From assembly GCF_016908555.1 (NCBI RefSeq), contig NZ_JAFBEE010000007.1:1-64000 (forward strand): 64,000 bases of DNA. The letters are read 5' to 3'. This DNA is from Alkaliphilus hydrothermalis. Its GTDB lineage: Bacteria; Bacillota; Clostridia; Peptostreptococcales; Natronincolaceae. The notes beneath the pieces were generated by a model that was not told where the DNA came from, did no database searches, and worked only from the letters and a program-made list of their open reading frames with translations. The translations under genes were made by a program, and so were the position numbers. Shown here piece after piece: positions 43,700 through 53,421 of this stretch; position 1 is the first letter of the stretch, and each line of letters starts with the position of its first letter.

Positions 43700-44545
43700 T
43701 TACTCCTTTGGCCCATTTTCAAATAAATCTATCGCATCCTGTAGTTTATTTTCTTTAGTAGGAGGATTTAACAGACCTTCTTCTAAAGGCTTAGAACCTT
43801 CCTCCGCTGTTTTTTCCGATGACGAATCATTATTAAGGGCACCAAAGACCTTTGCCAACTGAACCATTTTTGTTAACTGTTCTCTCTGTTCCCCACTAAC
43901 AAAAGGCTTGATAATTTCCAATAAATCCATTTCATCCATTTGTCCCTTCTTCTCTAAGGATTTCATAAGCTTCAATATTCCCATCAAAACCTTTAGCTCC
44001 TTAGTTTTATTCTTTAACTGTCCCTCTAAGATAGGATCAAATAGCTCAATATATTTCTCTATACTCTCTAGACTAAGATTATGGGCATCCAGGCTTTGGA
44101 TCTCCTTAATCTTATCCTCCATATGATTTGCTTTTAGATGTAGATTGATTGCCTTATGTATAATTTCTTGCTTATCTTCATCAACAAATTCGCTGATATC
44201 CATTAGCATATGGCGTTTTTTATCGGTGGACGATAGAGAACTCAAAGTCCCAGCACTGAATACATGTGGAGCCTCCATCATGGTTTTCACCTTACCGATA
44301 ATTTGTAAAAGCATTTCCGCCCGATGAACTACCAGTTGCTCATCGGCACTCATATAGCCCTTAATTCTGTTGAGGAGCTTCGCCTTTTTTTCTAAAGATC
44401 CAATCTCTAGTTCTCTAATATTTAACTTGCTACTGCCATTTTTTAGGTACAACATAATGATTGGAAGAACCCATAACCAGTTGGAGATTATACTATTATC
44501 ATTTATTTCTTGATTAAGTGTATCCTTTTCCCTCATACTATCCAT
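43700..44545 (-). CDS. Hypothetical helical protein, 281 aa
   Basis: Not recognised. A short hydrophobic segment near the N-terminus (ISNWLWVLPIIMLYL, about 19-33) may anchor it to the membrane; the rest is helical and charged. Near residues 208-225 it has EIIKPFVSGEQREQLTKM, which resembles KIQPFLNDEQKSKLKHLL of the divergent 94-aa gene next door. The C-terminus is a low-complexity Glu/Lys tail. ATG 44545 follows AAAGGAGGAAGG. The shared motif and the head-to-head arrangement suggest the two proteins act in one process, which I cannot name. Confidence 0.7.
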   Translation of the reverse strand: MDSMREKDTLNQEINDNSIISNWLWVLPIIMLYLKNGSSKLNIRELEIGSLEKKAKLLNRIKGYMSADEQLVVHRAEMLLQIIGKVKTMMEAPHVFSAGTLSSLSSTDKKRHMLMDISEFVDEDKQEIIHKAINLHLKANHMEDKIKEIQSLDAHNLSLESIEKYIELFDPILEGQLKNKTKELKVLMGILKLMKSLEKKGQMDEMDLLEIIKPFVSGEQREQLTKMVQLAKVFGALNNDSSSEKTAEEGSKPLEEGLLNPPTKENKLQDAIDLFENGPKE

Positions 44546-44780
44546 TTCCTTCCTCCTTTTGCAGCATAATATTCTGTTCTATCACTTTCCTTATCTGTTA
44601 ATATATATTGCCTATGTAATTATTTTATAAGTTATATTTCTAAAAAGTTCCTAATAAGTTTCCAATTAAAATATTCTTTTCAAAAATTAATGTGGCAAAA
44701 AAAGTTTCTCCTGCATAGGCTATATAGATAGCATTCACACGTGATACTTGTAATAAATAAAGAAATTAGGAGGGATATTG

Positions 44781-45065
44781 GTGGATCAAAGAAAAATAAA
44801 TGAACTATTATCAGCTGCAAAAAAAGGTGACTACTCAAAGTTAGAAGAAATTAAAGGCTATGTCTCCGATGAGGAATACCAAATGGCGTTGCAATTATTT
44901 CAGCAATATGCAGGCAAATCTCAAGCAGAGATCATCAAGGAATTGGCTAAGTTAAAGAAAACAGTTCCAAATCAACAGGAAATAATTGATAAAATTCAAC
45001 CCTTTTTGAATGACGAGCAAAAAAGCAAGTTAAAACACCTACTTGATATTTTGGACGAAGAGTAA
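44781..45065 (+). CDS. Hypothetical helical protein, 94 aa
   Basis: Not recognised. Fully helical, charged, no membrane segment. It contains the motif DKIQPFLNDEQKSKLKHLL, shared with the divergent 281-aa protein. The start is GTG at 44781, with TAGGAGGG 6 nt upstream; the TTG at 44778 lies too close to the ribosome binding site. A strong terminator follows the stop. Confidence 0.7.
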   Translation: MDQRKINELLSAAKKGDYSKLEEIKGYVSDEEYQMALQLFQQYAGKSQAEIIKELAKLKKTVPNQQEIIDKIQPFLNDEQKSKLKHLLDILDEE

Positions 45066-45086
45066 GTAATCGTATCATAGAAAAAT

Positions 45087-45130
45087 AAAGGACTGATTCC
45101 TTCTCATCAGATAGGAGTCAGTCCTTTTTT
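45087..45130. terminator. Bidirectional terminator between the 94-aa gene and hutH
   Basis: AAAGGACTGA pairs with TCAGTCCTTT, with an internal TCCT/AGGA extension, followed by a T-run; A-rich sequence on the other side also serves hutH. Confidence 0.85.
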
Positions 45131-45155
45131 AGCAAATGTTATTTTCTTAGTTTTA

Positions 45156-46676
45156 TTAATGTAAAGAAACTACCTTATCGACTCTATCTACAATCGTATG
45201 CTTTATCACTAACTCATTACAAGCATTGATATCCACATACATTACTCTATCTTCTTCTAAAGTAGTCACCTTTTCTCTAATCGCTTTATAGGCTTCAGCT
45301 GTACCTTTACCTAGTGTAAAGTTTTCATGAAAATCAATCCCTTGAGCCGCTGATAATAGTTCAATGGCCAATACATTTGAAGCATTGAAGTAAATTTCTC
45401 TAGCTTTTCTGGCTGCAATAGTTCCCATAGATACATGGTCTTCTTGGTTAGCTGAAGATGGTATAGAGTCTACACTGGCAGGATGGGCTAATACCTTATT
45501 CTCTGAAACTAATGAAGCAGCTGAATATTGGGCAATCATAAATCCAGAGTTTAATCCACCCTTTGCTGTTAAGAAGGCTGGTAGTCCACTTAGCTGTGGA
45601 TTAACTAATCTTTCGATTCTTCTCTCCGAGACATTAGCTAACTCTGCTATGGCAATCCCTAAGAAATCAAATGCCAACGCCATTGGTTGTCCATGGAAGT
45701 TTCCACCTGAAATTACTTCTTCCTCATCTGGGAAAATTAATGGATTATCTGTGGCAGCATTCATTTCTATTTCTAGTTTTGCCTCCACATATGCGATAGC
45801 ATCTCTGCTGGCGCCATGAATTTGCGGTGTACAACGAAGGGTATAGGCATCCTGCACTCTGATTTCACCTTGCCTAGTCGTTAGGGAACTATTTTCTAAC
45901 AGCGTTAATAGGTTGGCTGCTGCCTCCTGTTGTCCTTTATGGGGTCTTACTTGATGAACCTTTGGATCAAAAGCATCAATGATTCCTTTTTGAGCCTCAA
46001 TAGTCAAAGCGGCTGCGATATCTGCTAATTTAATTAATTTCTTGCAATCATATACAGTTAATGCACCTACAGCAGTCATTACCTGAGTACCGTTAATTAA
46101 GGCAAGTCCTTCCTTTGAGGTTAGCTTAATTGGCTGAATTCCAGCAGTCTCCATAGCCTCCTGACCAGACATTCGCTTACCTTTGTAAATTGCTTCTCCT
46201 TCCCCTAGCATTACTAGTACCATGTGGGATAGGGGTGCCAAATCGCCACTCGCCCCTAAAGAACCTTTTTCAGGAATGATGGGATGTACACCTTTGTTTA
46301 GCATAGCTAATAAAGTCTCTACAGTAGATAATCTAATACCTGAATGTCCTTTTGATAGGGCATTGGCTCTAAGCAGCATGATTGCTCTTACAATCTCCTC
46401 ATCTAATGGGTTACCGACTCCACAAGCATGGCTAATAATTAGATTTGTTTGGAGTTGCTCTGCTTCGTCCTTTGAAATGGCAACATCACTGAACTTACCA
46501 AAACCTGTTGTAATCCCATAAACAACTTTTTCCTCATCTACAAATTTGTCCACAAGATTTCTACTTACTTTGATTTTTTCTTTAGCATCTTCTGTCATTT
46601 CTACCTGGCTAAAATCCCTCGATACCTTCACTAAATCTTCTAAAGTCAAGCTATTGCCATCAATTTTAATAATCAT
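45156..46676 (-). CDS. hutH: Histidine ammonia-lyase
   Basis: 506 aa. Removes ammonia from L-histidine to give trans-urocanate, the first step of histidine breakdown. The MIO cofactor forms from Ala142-Ser143-Gly144 in GSLGASGDLAPLSH. YGITTGFGKF at 53-62 contains the catalytic tyrosine loop, and FHGQPMALAFDFLGIA and SSANQEDHVSMG are other lyase hallmarks. The ATG follows AGGAGTGG. None of the other hut genes (urocanase, imidazolonepropionase) are adjacent, so the rest of the pathway would be elsewhere. Confidence 0.95.
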   Translation of the reverse strand: MIIKIDGNSLTLEDLVKVSRDFSQVEMTEDAKEKIKVSRNLVDKFVDEEKVVYGITTGFGKFSDVAISKDEAEQLQTNLIISHACGVGNPLDEEIVRAIMLLRANALSKGHSGIRLSTVETLLAMLNKGVHPIIPEKGSLGASGDLAPLSHMVLVMLGEGEAIYKGKRMSGQEAMETAGIQPIKLTSKEGLALINGTQVMTAVGALTVYDCKKLIKLADIAAALTIEAQKGIIDAFDPKVHQVRPHKGQQEAAANLLTLLENSSLTTRQGEIRVQDAYTLRCTPQIHGASRDAIAYVEAKLEIEMNAATDNPLIFPDEEEVISGGNFHGQPMALAFDFLGIAIAELANVSERRIERLVNPQLSGLPAFLTAKGGLNSGFMIAQYSAASLVSENKVLAHPASVDSIPSSANQEDHVSMGTIAARKAREIYFNASNVLAIELLSAAQGIDFHENFTLGKGTAEAYKAIREKVTTLEEDRVMYVDINACNELVIKHTIVDRVDKVVSLH

Positions 46677-46882
46677 ATTGTTCCACTCCTTTATTCATAA
46701 GACTAAAGATATATTGAATATATAATATCTATCTTTCGCCGTGGATTATAGAATACCTTCTTGTTTTGCAGAAAAATTTTAAGCCTTAAAATTATTTCAG
46801 TAGTTTAACGTTTTAGCATGCTAAATTGTTAGAGTGTAATTCCATAAACAAAGCCTTCTTCGGAAGATTTAATGATGGGGAT

Positions 46883-46925
46883 AAAAAAACAGTAGGTTGT
46901 ATGCTATTCCATACTTTACCTACTG
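46883..46925 (-). terminator. Terminator of the UPF0180 gene
   Basis: On the minus strand CAGTAGGT pairs with ACCTACTG, with an inner GTATG/CATAC stem, followed by seven T. Confidence 0.8.
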
Positions 46926-46951
46926 GGCTTTTTAAAAACAATCACTTTGCT

Positions 46952-47206
46952 TTAAGATAAACGATTTAATCTGCTCTCAATTTGATCGTAAACAGCTTCT
47001 GCTGATAATCCTCTAGCTGTAATCACCGGAGTTTTTGTTGTAGCGTTCTCTATTCCCAGCACATTTGAATCTTGACCAGTTACCACTACAGCATCTAGTC
47101 TATCCAAATTTTTAGCATTGTTGAGGCTCTCTACTTGAAATCCTTTTTGTTGTAGATAGTCCCTTACATCTGCCAATGAGTGATCTACGGCAACTTTTCT
47201 TTTCAT
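46952..47206 (-). CDS. UPF0180 (YkuS-family) protein, 84 aa
   Basis: A small cytosolic protein starting MKRKVAVDHSLADVRDYLQQKGF, with DAVVVTGQDSNVLGIENATTKTPVITARG, typical of the YkuS/UPF0180 family of Firmicutes (function unknown). The reading frame extends upstream to 47245, but AGTGGAGGTG lies just before the ATG at 47206 and matches the family start. Confidence 0.9.
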   Translation of the reverse strand: MKRKVAVDHSLADVRDYLQQKGFQVESLNNAKNLDRLDAVVVTGQDSNVLGIENATTKTPVITARGLSAEAVYDQIESRLNRLS

Positions 47207-47307
47207 ATTGACACCTCCACTTTTTCTTCTATAATAATAAATCATTAGAAGTTGCTTAATAAAAACACCTTCGTTTATTATTATTTGAAGTAGTGGAGGA
47301 TATTATG

Positions 47308-50300
47308 CTATAATTCAGAAATTGCCTTTTCTACAAAGGGTCCCATCACACTACTGGTGATTTTAGCCAAGTTATAGGCATTAAAGTCAAATTCTCTTTC
47401 CTTTACAGTGGCTGATAAATATATGACTCCCCTTAAATCTCCATCGTAAACAATAGGCACAACAATTACAGATTTCCAGTTGGGAGTACCGGTGATAACA
47501 TCTATCTGACTTATATCTTCCCAGTCTATTAAATAATCACCCTGTAGACTATAGATAACTTTTTCGATAAGCTTAGCATTATAATAAACTTGAGGTATCC
47601 ATTCATCTACAAATCGCTTACGACAATATTGCTTTTTGATTTGTTCTTCATCTATCAAAAACAGTATTCCTTCCTCAGCCTCCAATATTTCTATTAGACG
47701 ACCAAGTAATAAATAGATTTTATCTTCATAATATCTATTTTCTGTTAGAATCTCAATGGCCTCTGCCAAAACCAATACGTTTCTTTGGTCTTGTACGATA
47801 TTTCCTGTTACGATTCCGGCTAACTTATCCATCCTTTTATCAACAAAACCCATACCATCCTGCCAGATGACAGTTTGGTTCCTTCCCCTTTCTTTTGCAT
47901 TGTAGAGGGCTTGATCGGCTTTTTGAATCAAGAGCTCTTTAGTATCTCCATCCTCTGGGAAAGCAGCTACACCACAGCTTAACGTTAGATCTACTTCCTC
48001 TCCCAATAGGCCAGCATTCTTGAAACTGACCCTGATTTTCTCCGCAATACTAAAGGCATGCTTCTTATCAGAACCGGGTAATAGAATAATGAACTCTTCT
48101 CCCCCATATCGTCCAACAAAATCATTACTTCTAATATTATTGGAAATTACCGTGCCAACTTCCTCAAGAATTTTATCACCCCGTTGATGTCCGTAGGTAT
48201 CGTTAACACCCTTGAAGTAATCTATATCACACATGATAATTGATAGATGTTGCTTCATTGTATCGGCAATTTCAAGATTCTCATCTAGTAGTTTTTCAAA
48301 ATACTTTCTTACATATGCTCCCGTCATTTTATCAATAGAGGAGGCAATTTTTAAATAGTAGTTATTGAGCATCATATAAGCCAATGGTACTAGTCTTTTA
48401 CACTCATTAAATGCCTCATAAGAGAAGTTATTGAAGACTTTATCTGTCTCTAAATATAAATAGCCGGTTATCTTTGATTGCTCTTTGAATTGCCATTTCC
48501 TTTTATCATTATTTACCTCTACCCTTCGTTTCCCATTTTGAATAATTGGTAAGCAGATGGTGGCTTTCGTTACTTTATGTCCGTACTCTCTATTGCCATC
48601 AGTTGCTTGATTAAACTGATTCATAATCAATAACCCATTTCTATTGGAAGCCGTTTTTTCTAAGAGATGATTTATTTTTTCTACATTAAGTTTTGATCCA
48701 ATGGAGGATATAACCTCAAACCCATCTTCATTGACTCCTAACAATGCTCCTGTTGTAGCTAACACATATTTACCTGCTAACTTCAGCAACATATCTAAAT
48801 TATAATAGATATCGTTAGTAAGATTCTGCAATAGGTCTTCTAGATTATCTACATCTATTGATACCAAGGACTTATATTGTTGAAGTGCCAAATCATAAAA
48901 AGCTGGGTTTTGGAATAACTCTTGGAATCTACTGATGTCAAAGAAGTCCTGTAGGTCAATATCTTCCATAGGCATTAGCTTCTTATTACTGGAGAAGTCC
49001 ATCTCATCAATAAGTCCCTGTTGGATTAGTCTCTCCATTTTTAGGAGTTGATGCTTTAACCCATATTTATCCTCAGACAATAGGTAGGATTTTTTATATT
49101 GATCAGGAGTTCCGTTTAGCAGCAGTTGAATTACTTCTAAGGCATTTAAATAATAACTTGTGGCCCTATAAAAATCACCTTCTACAAAGTATGCATATCC
49201 AAGATTGCTATAAATCTTCCATTGTATTTCCTTGTCATTTCTGGGATGTAGTTTTCCAATCAGAGCCTCAAAGATCTTGATTCGTTCTTTATGATTCTTT
49301 ATGGCTAAGCCCTCATAAAAGCCCCTCTTAATCGTTAGTATATGATTATTAAAGCTTCCTATTAAGGAAGAATCCCTCTTCAGTAGCTCCTCAGCCATGT
49401 CCATTTTTCCAACATAATAAAAGTATCCAATGGCCTCAATTAAGGCCTTTCTATAATCACGAACATTGGCCCTTCTTCTATATTCATCAAGAATCTCCAT
49501 CATTTCACCATCTACTAAGGCTTCTCCTAGATAGCTTTTAGCTAAAAACTCAGTCATTCGTAACCTTAACAATATTAAAGGATCAGTAGAATCACTTTTC
49601 TTTAGCATATCAGCTAACTCCAAGGCATCTTTAAAGGCACCTATGGTCATATAAAAGGAAATCAACACGCTATAATGGGAATCAGAATACAATCCACTAA
49701 ACCCTATTTCATCTAATTCATTGAGGGTTTTAAGGAGATAATGATATGCCTGTTTATACTCTCCTATGTTGATATAACACTCCACCAGATTACTATATCC
49801 CATCAATTTCATGGAAGTATCTTCATATTCGATTGATAAGTTGATGTTTTTTTGAAGCACTCCAATAGCCCTATCATACTCACATTCTATTATATAACAA
49901 TCGGCGATATTGTTGTAAGCCCTGAAGACACCGTCCATTCGATGATATTGCTGAGAGATTTTTAGGGATTTTTCAAAATACTCCCTAGCTTCCTTTGTCT
50001 TTTGATAATATTCGTGTAGGATGATTCCTATATTATTGATGGGTCGTCCAGTCTCTTCTATTCGTTTCCCCTTTTCTAAGAAACTGACGCTGATTTCAAA
50101 ATACTCCTTTGCCTGTAGTGCATTACCCTTAAGTAATTCTACTAAGCCCTTTTGATTAGTAAACATTCCAATATAATCAAATCGATTAAGTTCCTGAGCT
50201 ATTGGCAAGTATTCTTCAATGATATGTTCCATTTTATCTAAGTCTTTAGCATTGAAATAGACCCTAGTCAATATGTCAGCAGCCTCTAAGAACCCCTTCC

Positions 50301-52734
50301 CATACTTCAGGTTTTTTCCATATTCGATACATTCCTTAAGTGTCACCTCCGCTAAAGCCAATTCATTTCTGCTAAGGTAGATTTGTGCCATGTGGCACTG
50401 GGCATCGATTGTATATGGTTTAATTCCTTCTCGGAGGGAAATCTGAATAACTTCTCGATAACATTTTAATGCTGCATTGTTATTCCCCTGATTTTGATAG
50501 ACTCCCCCCATTCTAATGAGGAGCTTGACATATCTCTCGTCAGGATTATCCCTCAATAAATCAAATACTCTTCTATAAAGCTCCATAGCCTGGGAATAAA
50601 TTCGAAGATTATACATCCCATCCCCAGCTTCCATACAGTAATCTATCGCTTTATCCCTTTGATTGGATTGAAATAAATGAAAAATAAGTTCTTCCTTATT
50701 TTCCCTTGCCTCTCTTTTGTAGAGCTCCTCTAAAATATTACTCACCTGAAAATGCAGTCTTATCCGTTCTTTTTGATCAATAGAATCATAGATATAGGCC
50801 TTTAGCTGACTTCTATAGAAGCCGTAGGTGAATCCCCAATCCTCTAACTTTTCATTCAAGATTTTCAGTTGAGTTAATCGGCTTAAGTAAGGGGTGTAGT
50901 CCTTTTCAACCCCCAATAGCTTAGAAATAATTTCAAGAGAAACGGAGTTGTTAAAAAGCGAAATAATCTCCAATAGTCTCCTGGTAAATTGATCAAAGGT
51001 ATTTAACAAAGTAAAAATCGAATCATCAATATTCACAGGTAGAGTGATACTTGTAAGACCATCAAAATCACTATGCCATGAGTAATACTCCCCATGGCTA
51101 CTGTAGTCTACATAGATTTGTCCTTGGGCGTATAGTTCTTTGAAGGCTTCTTCAATGTAGGAGGGGTTCCCCTCCGCCTCCTTCATTAGTTTTGTAGCAA
51201 AATTAAGGGGTTCCTTATACCACCCTAATATATGCTTAATCATTTTGGCTGTCTCTTCAACTGTCAGACGAGTTAATTTAATATCTAGACAATTAAAATC
51301 TCTCCTCCAAGTGTTTAAGTGTTCGCTAGCACCCTCCCAGTATAATTTATCATTAGTATAACCTAATAAAATGACAATAGGTGCCTTCTTCATTTTGTTA
51401 ATTTTCAAAAAGTAGTCTATAAAGTCCACCACAGTTTGATCAGCTAAGTGAAAATCATCTAAAGTTAAAAATGTTTGGCGATCGCCAACAGTTTCAATGA
51501 TAAAATTTGCTACCCGATCATATAGCCTTAATAGTTCCCTTCCCTCCATAAGTTCTCGAGAAGGCGTAATTTTTCTATTAAGCCCCACCTCTGGCAAAAT
51601 TTTAACCAATTCTTCCCCATACTTATTAATAATATTTGAAGATGTATCCCTTAAAACCTTTCGAAGTAAGACTGGTACTACTCTGTAAAAATCACTCTTT
51701 TCTTGTGATAACGTAACGGTATAGACGTGAGCCTTATTCCATCTCATCTGATATTTTACTTCATTGATTAAGCGGGTTTTGCCTATTCCCTTATCACCAT
51801 GGATAAAAATAATACTTTTATCCCAATGATCTAACAAAGCCATAATCTTTTTCATTTCCATTTCTCTTCCAACTATCGGAATTTTAAAGTTTAGTATCTC
51901 AATTTGAGATTTACTTTCGATAGGTTCTGGGAGGTTAAAAAGCTGCGCCATTGCTTTATTCATTTGATGTATTGTTTGATAACGTTCACCATAATCTGAT
52001 TTGGTAGCATATTTAATAATGTTATAGAACGCTAAGTCCCACGTTAATAAATTACTGGATTTAATTCCAATAATCTTTTCTTGCAGTTTATGGGAATGGA
52101 ATTCTTCACCTGTATAAAGATAATAGATTAAAGCCCCTATTGAATAGATGTCTGTATAGGGCCCCAGGTTCCTATTATATAGTAATTCCGGGGATTTACA
52201 ATTAATCTGTTTTGTAAGATTATATTGTTTACTCATTTCTAGCTTTTTTATAGTTACTAGATCAAGTAATTTAACCTGGAGTCCTTCATCAGTACAGATA
52301 ATGGACAGGTTGTCTAGCTCTATGTATTTATAGATCAACCCATGAAAATGTAAGAAATCCAATAAACTAGCTATTTGCTTGTACACCTGAAGGATATCTT
52401 CTCTGGTAAGGGAATATTTCATCATGTCTACAATGGAAGGTTGAAAATATTCTGTCGTATAGTAATGTAATGTCTCTTTGATATGTTTATCGTCTATTGT
52501 GTCAATTACTCCAAAACTAAGTAATGCCACTAAACTCCTATGGTTTAAAGCAGAAGTTTCAAAAAAATCGTGACTACAATAGTTTATAAAAGACTTAGAA
52601 GCCTGGTTATCCTTTATGACATACAATAGTATTTTTTTGTTTTTTTGTAATAAATCAATAGCGGCGAATTTACTAGAAAAACTATCTACTTCTAAGCATT
52701 CCTCTAGCTTGTACCGATTATTAATGATTTCCAT
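47308..52734 (-). CDS. Giant signalling protein: degenerate kinase, ATPase, TPR, GAF, GGDEF, GAF
   Basis: 1808 aa. Residues 1-270 resemble a Ser/Thr kinase but lack active residues (HRDLKPEN position reads YKYIELDNL at 135-143; DFG position reads DLV near 158), so it is a likely pseudokinase. An AAA_16-type ATPase follows (Walker A GDKGIGKT 313-320, Walker B TLDD 424-427), then about 500 residues of TPR-type helical repeats, a GAF-like region, a diguanylate cyclase domain with GGEEF at 1544-1548, the inhibitory RxxD site RSND five residues before it, and a C-terminal GAF domain (about 1650-1805). The cyclase looks active, so it should make cyclic di-GMP. It follows a marR gene by 30 nt. Confidence 0.9.
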   Translation of the reverse strand: MEIINNRYKLEECLEVDSFSSKFAAIDLLQKNKKILLYVIKDNQASKSFINYCSHDFFETSALNHRSLVALLSFGVIDTIDDKHIKETLHYYTTEYFQPSIVDMMKYSLTREDILQVYKQIASLLDFLHFHGLIYKYIELDNLSIICTDEGLQVKLLDLVTIKKLEMSKQYNLTKQINCKSPELLYNRNLGPYTDIYSIGALIYYLYTGEEFHSHKLQEKIIGIKSSNLLTWDLAFYNIIKYATKSDYGERYQTIHQMNKAMAQLFNLPEPIESKSQIEILNFKIPIVGREMEMKKIMALLDHWDKSIIFIHGDKGIGKTRLINEVKYQMRWNKAHVYTVTLSQEKSDFYRVVPVLLRKVLRDTSSNIINKYGEELVKILPEVGLNRKITPSRELMEGRELLRLYDRVANFIIETVGDRQTFLTLDDFHLADQTVVDFIDYFLKINKMKKAPIVILLGYTNDKLYWEGASEHLNTWRRDFNCLDIKLTRLTVEETAKMIKHILGWYKEPLNFATKLMKEAEGNPSYIEEAFKELYAQGQIYVDYSSHGEYYSWHSDFDGLTSITLPVNIDDSIFTLLNTFDQFTRRLLEIISLFNNSVSLEIISKLLGVEKDYTPYLSRLTQLKILNEKLEDWGFTYGFYRSQLKAYIYDSIDQKERIRLHFQVSNILEELYKREARENKEELIFHLFQSNQRDKAIDYCMEAGDGMYNLRIYSQAMELYRRVFDLLRDNPDERYVKLLIRMGGVYQNQGNNNAALKCYREVIQISLREGIKPYTIDAQCHMAQIYLSRNELALAEVTLKECIEYGKNLKYGKGFLEAADILTRVYFNAKDLDKMEHIIEEYLPIAQELNRFDYIGMFTNQKGLVELLKGNALQAKEYFEISVSFLEKGKRIEETGRPINNIGIILHEYYQKTKEAREYFEKSLKISQQYHRMDGVFRAYNNIADCYIIECEYDRAIGVLQKNINLSIEYEDTSMKLMGYSNLVECYINIGEYKQAYHYLLKTLNELDEIGFSGLYSDSHYSVLISFYMTIGAFKDALELADMLKKSDSTDPLILLRLRMTEFLAKSYLGEALVDGEMMEILDEYRRRANVRDYRKALIEAIGYFYYVGKMDMAEELLKRDSSLIGSFNNHILTIKRGFYEGLAIKNHKERIKIFEALIGKLHPRNDKEIQWKIYSNLGYAYFVEGDFYRATSYYLNALEVIQLLLNGTPDQYKKSYLLSEDKYGLKHQLLKMERLIQQGLIDEMDFSSNKKLMPMEDIDLQDFFDISRFQELFQNPAFYDLALQQYKSLVSIDVDNLEDLLQNLTNDIYYNLDMLLKLAGKYVLATTGALLGVNEDGFEVISSIGSKLNVEKINHLLEKTASNRNGLLIMNQFNQATDGNREYGHKVTKATICLPIIQNGKRRVEVNNDKRKWQFKEQSKITGYLYLETDKVFNNFSYEAFNECKRLVPLAYMMLNNYYLKIASSIDKMTGAYVRKYFEKLLDENLEIADTMKQHLSIIMCDIDYFKGVNDTYGHQRGDKILEEVGTVISNNIRSNDFVGRYGGEEFIILLPGSDKKHAFSIAEKIRVSFKNAGLLGEEVDLTLSCGVAAFPEDGDTKELLIQKADQALYNAKERGRNQTVIWQDGMGFVDKRMDKLAGIVTGNIVQDQRNVLVLAEAIEILTENRYYEDKIYLLLGRLIEILEAEEGILFLIDEEQIKKQYCRKRFVDEWIPQVYYNAKLIEKVIYSLQGDYLIDWEDISQIDVITGTPNWKSVIVVPIVYDGDLRGVIYLSATVKEREFDFNAYNLAKITSSVMGPFVEKAISEL

Positions 52735-52764
52735 GTCTCCACTTCCCCATATTGATTTTACTTT

Positions 52765-53205
52765 TTACTCTACAGTCCTCGAATAAACCATTTCAATACT
52801 TTTTAAAATATTGTCCTTCTCCCCATTATTTAGATCCATCAAAATATTACCTAAGTATTGTCTCCTGGCATGTAGCACCTCATTGATAATTTCATGCCCC
52901 TTGTCCAATACAATAATCCGAACAACTCTTCTATCTTTGTTATCTCGAACTCGCTTGACTAAACTATTCTTCTCCATTCTGTCTACTAGATCTGTAATGG
53001 TACTACAAGCAAGATACATTTTATTACTTAATTCCCCAATGGTTATGTTTTCCTCAGTAATCAAATACTGAAGAGCTTGAAATTGAGGGGGGGTGATTTC
53101 AAAATTAGTTAATATCTCTCTTCCTTTTTGTTTGATTACGGTACATAAATGACGTAATTCCCTCTCTAATTCGATTATGGTGCCATCATAATTTATATCC
53201 TTCAT
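52765..53205 (-). CDS. MarR-family transcriptional regulator
   Basis: 146 aa winged-helix dimer. The recognition region is ITIGELSNKMYLACSTITDLVDRMEKNSLVKRVRDNKDRRVVRIIVLDKG, with the DxRxxR-type wing (DNKDRR). MarR proteins usually repress neighbouring genes and respond to small ligands. The ATG follows GGAGGT. It lies 30 nt upstream of the giant diguanylate cyclase gene on the same strand, so they probably share a transcript and it may control it. Confidence 0.92.
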   Translation of the reverse strand: MKDINYDGTIIELERELRHLCTVIKQKGREILTNFEITPPQFQALQYLITEENITIGELSNKMYLACSTITDLVDRMEKNSLVKRVRDNKDRRVVRIIVLDKGHEIINEVLHARRQYLGNILMDLNNGEKDNILKSIEMVYSRTVE

Positions 53206-53421
53206 AGATAACCTCCTATTTAACTATTAGTGTATCTAATAACTTATTAATACCTATTAAATTCTAAACACTAATATAAAAATCCTCCTTTCAAATAACT
53301 ATTTTTGAAATTTTATAGTCATCATAAACTTAAATATTTTTATTTTCTATTTTTTAAAAGGGTTCTTCCTCTTTTTGTAGAATATTATGTTAGTTTAAAT
53401 GGTTTTTAAGGAGGTTTTTTA

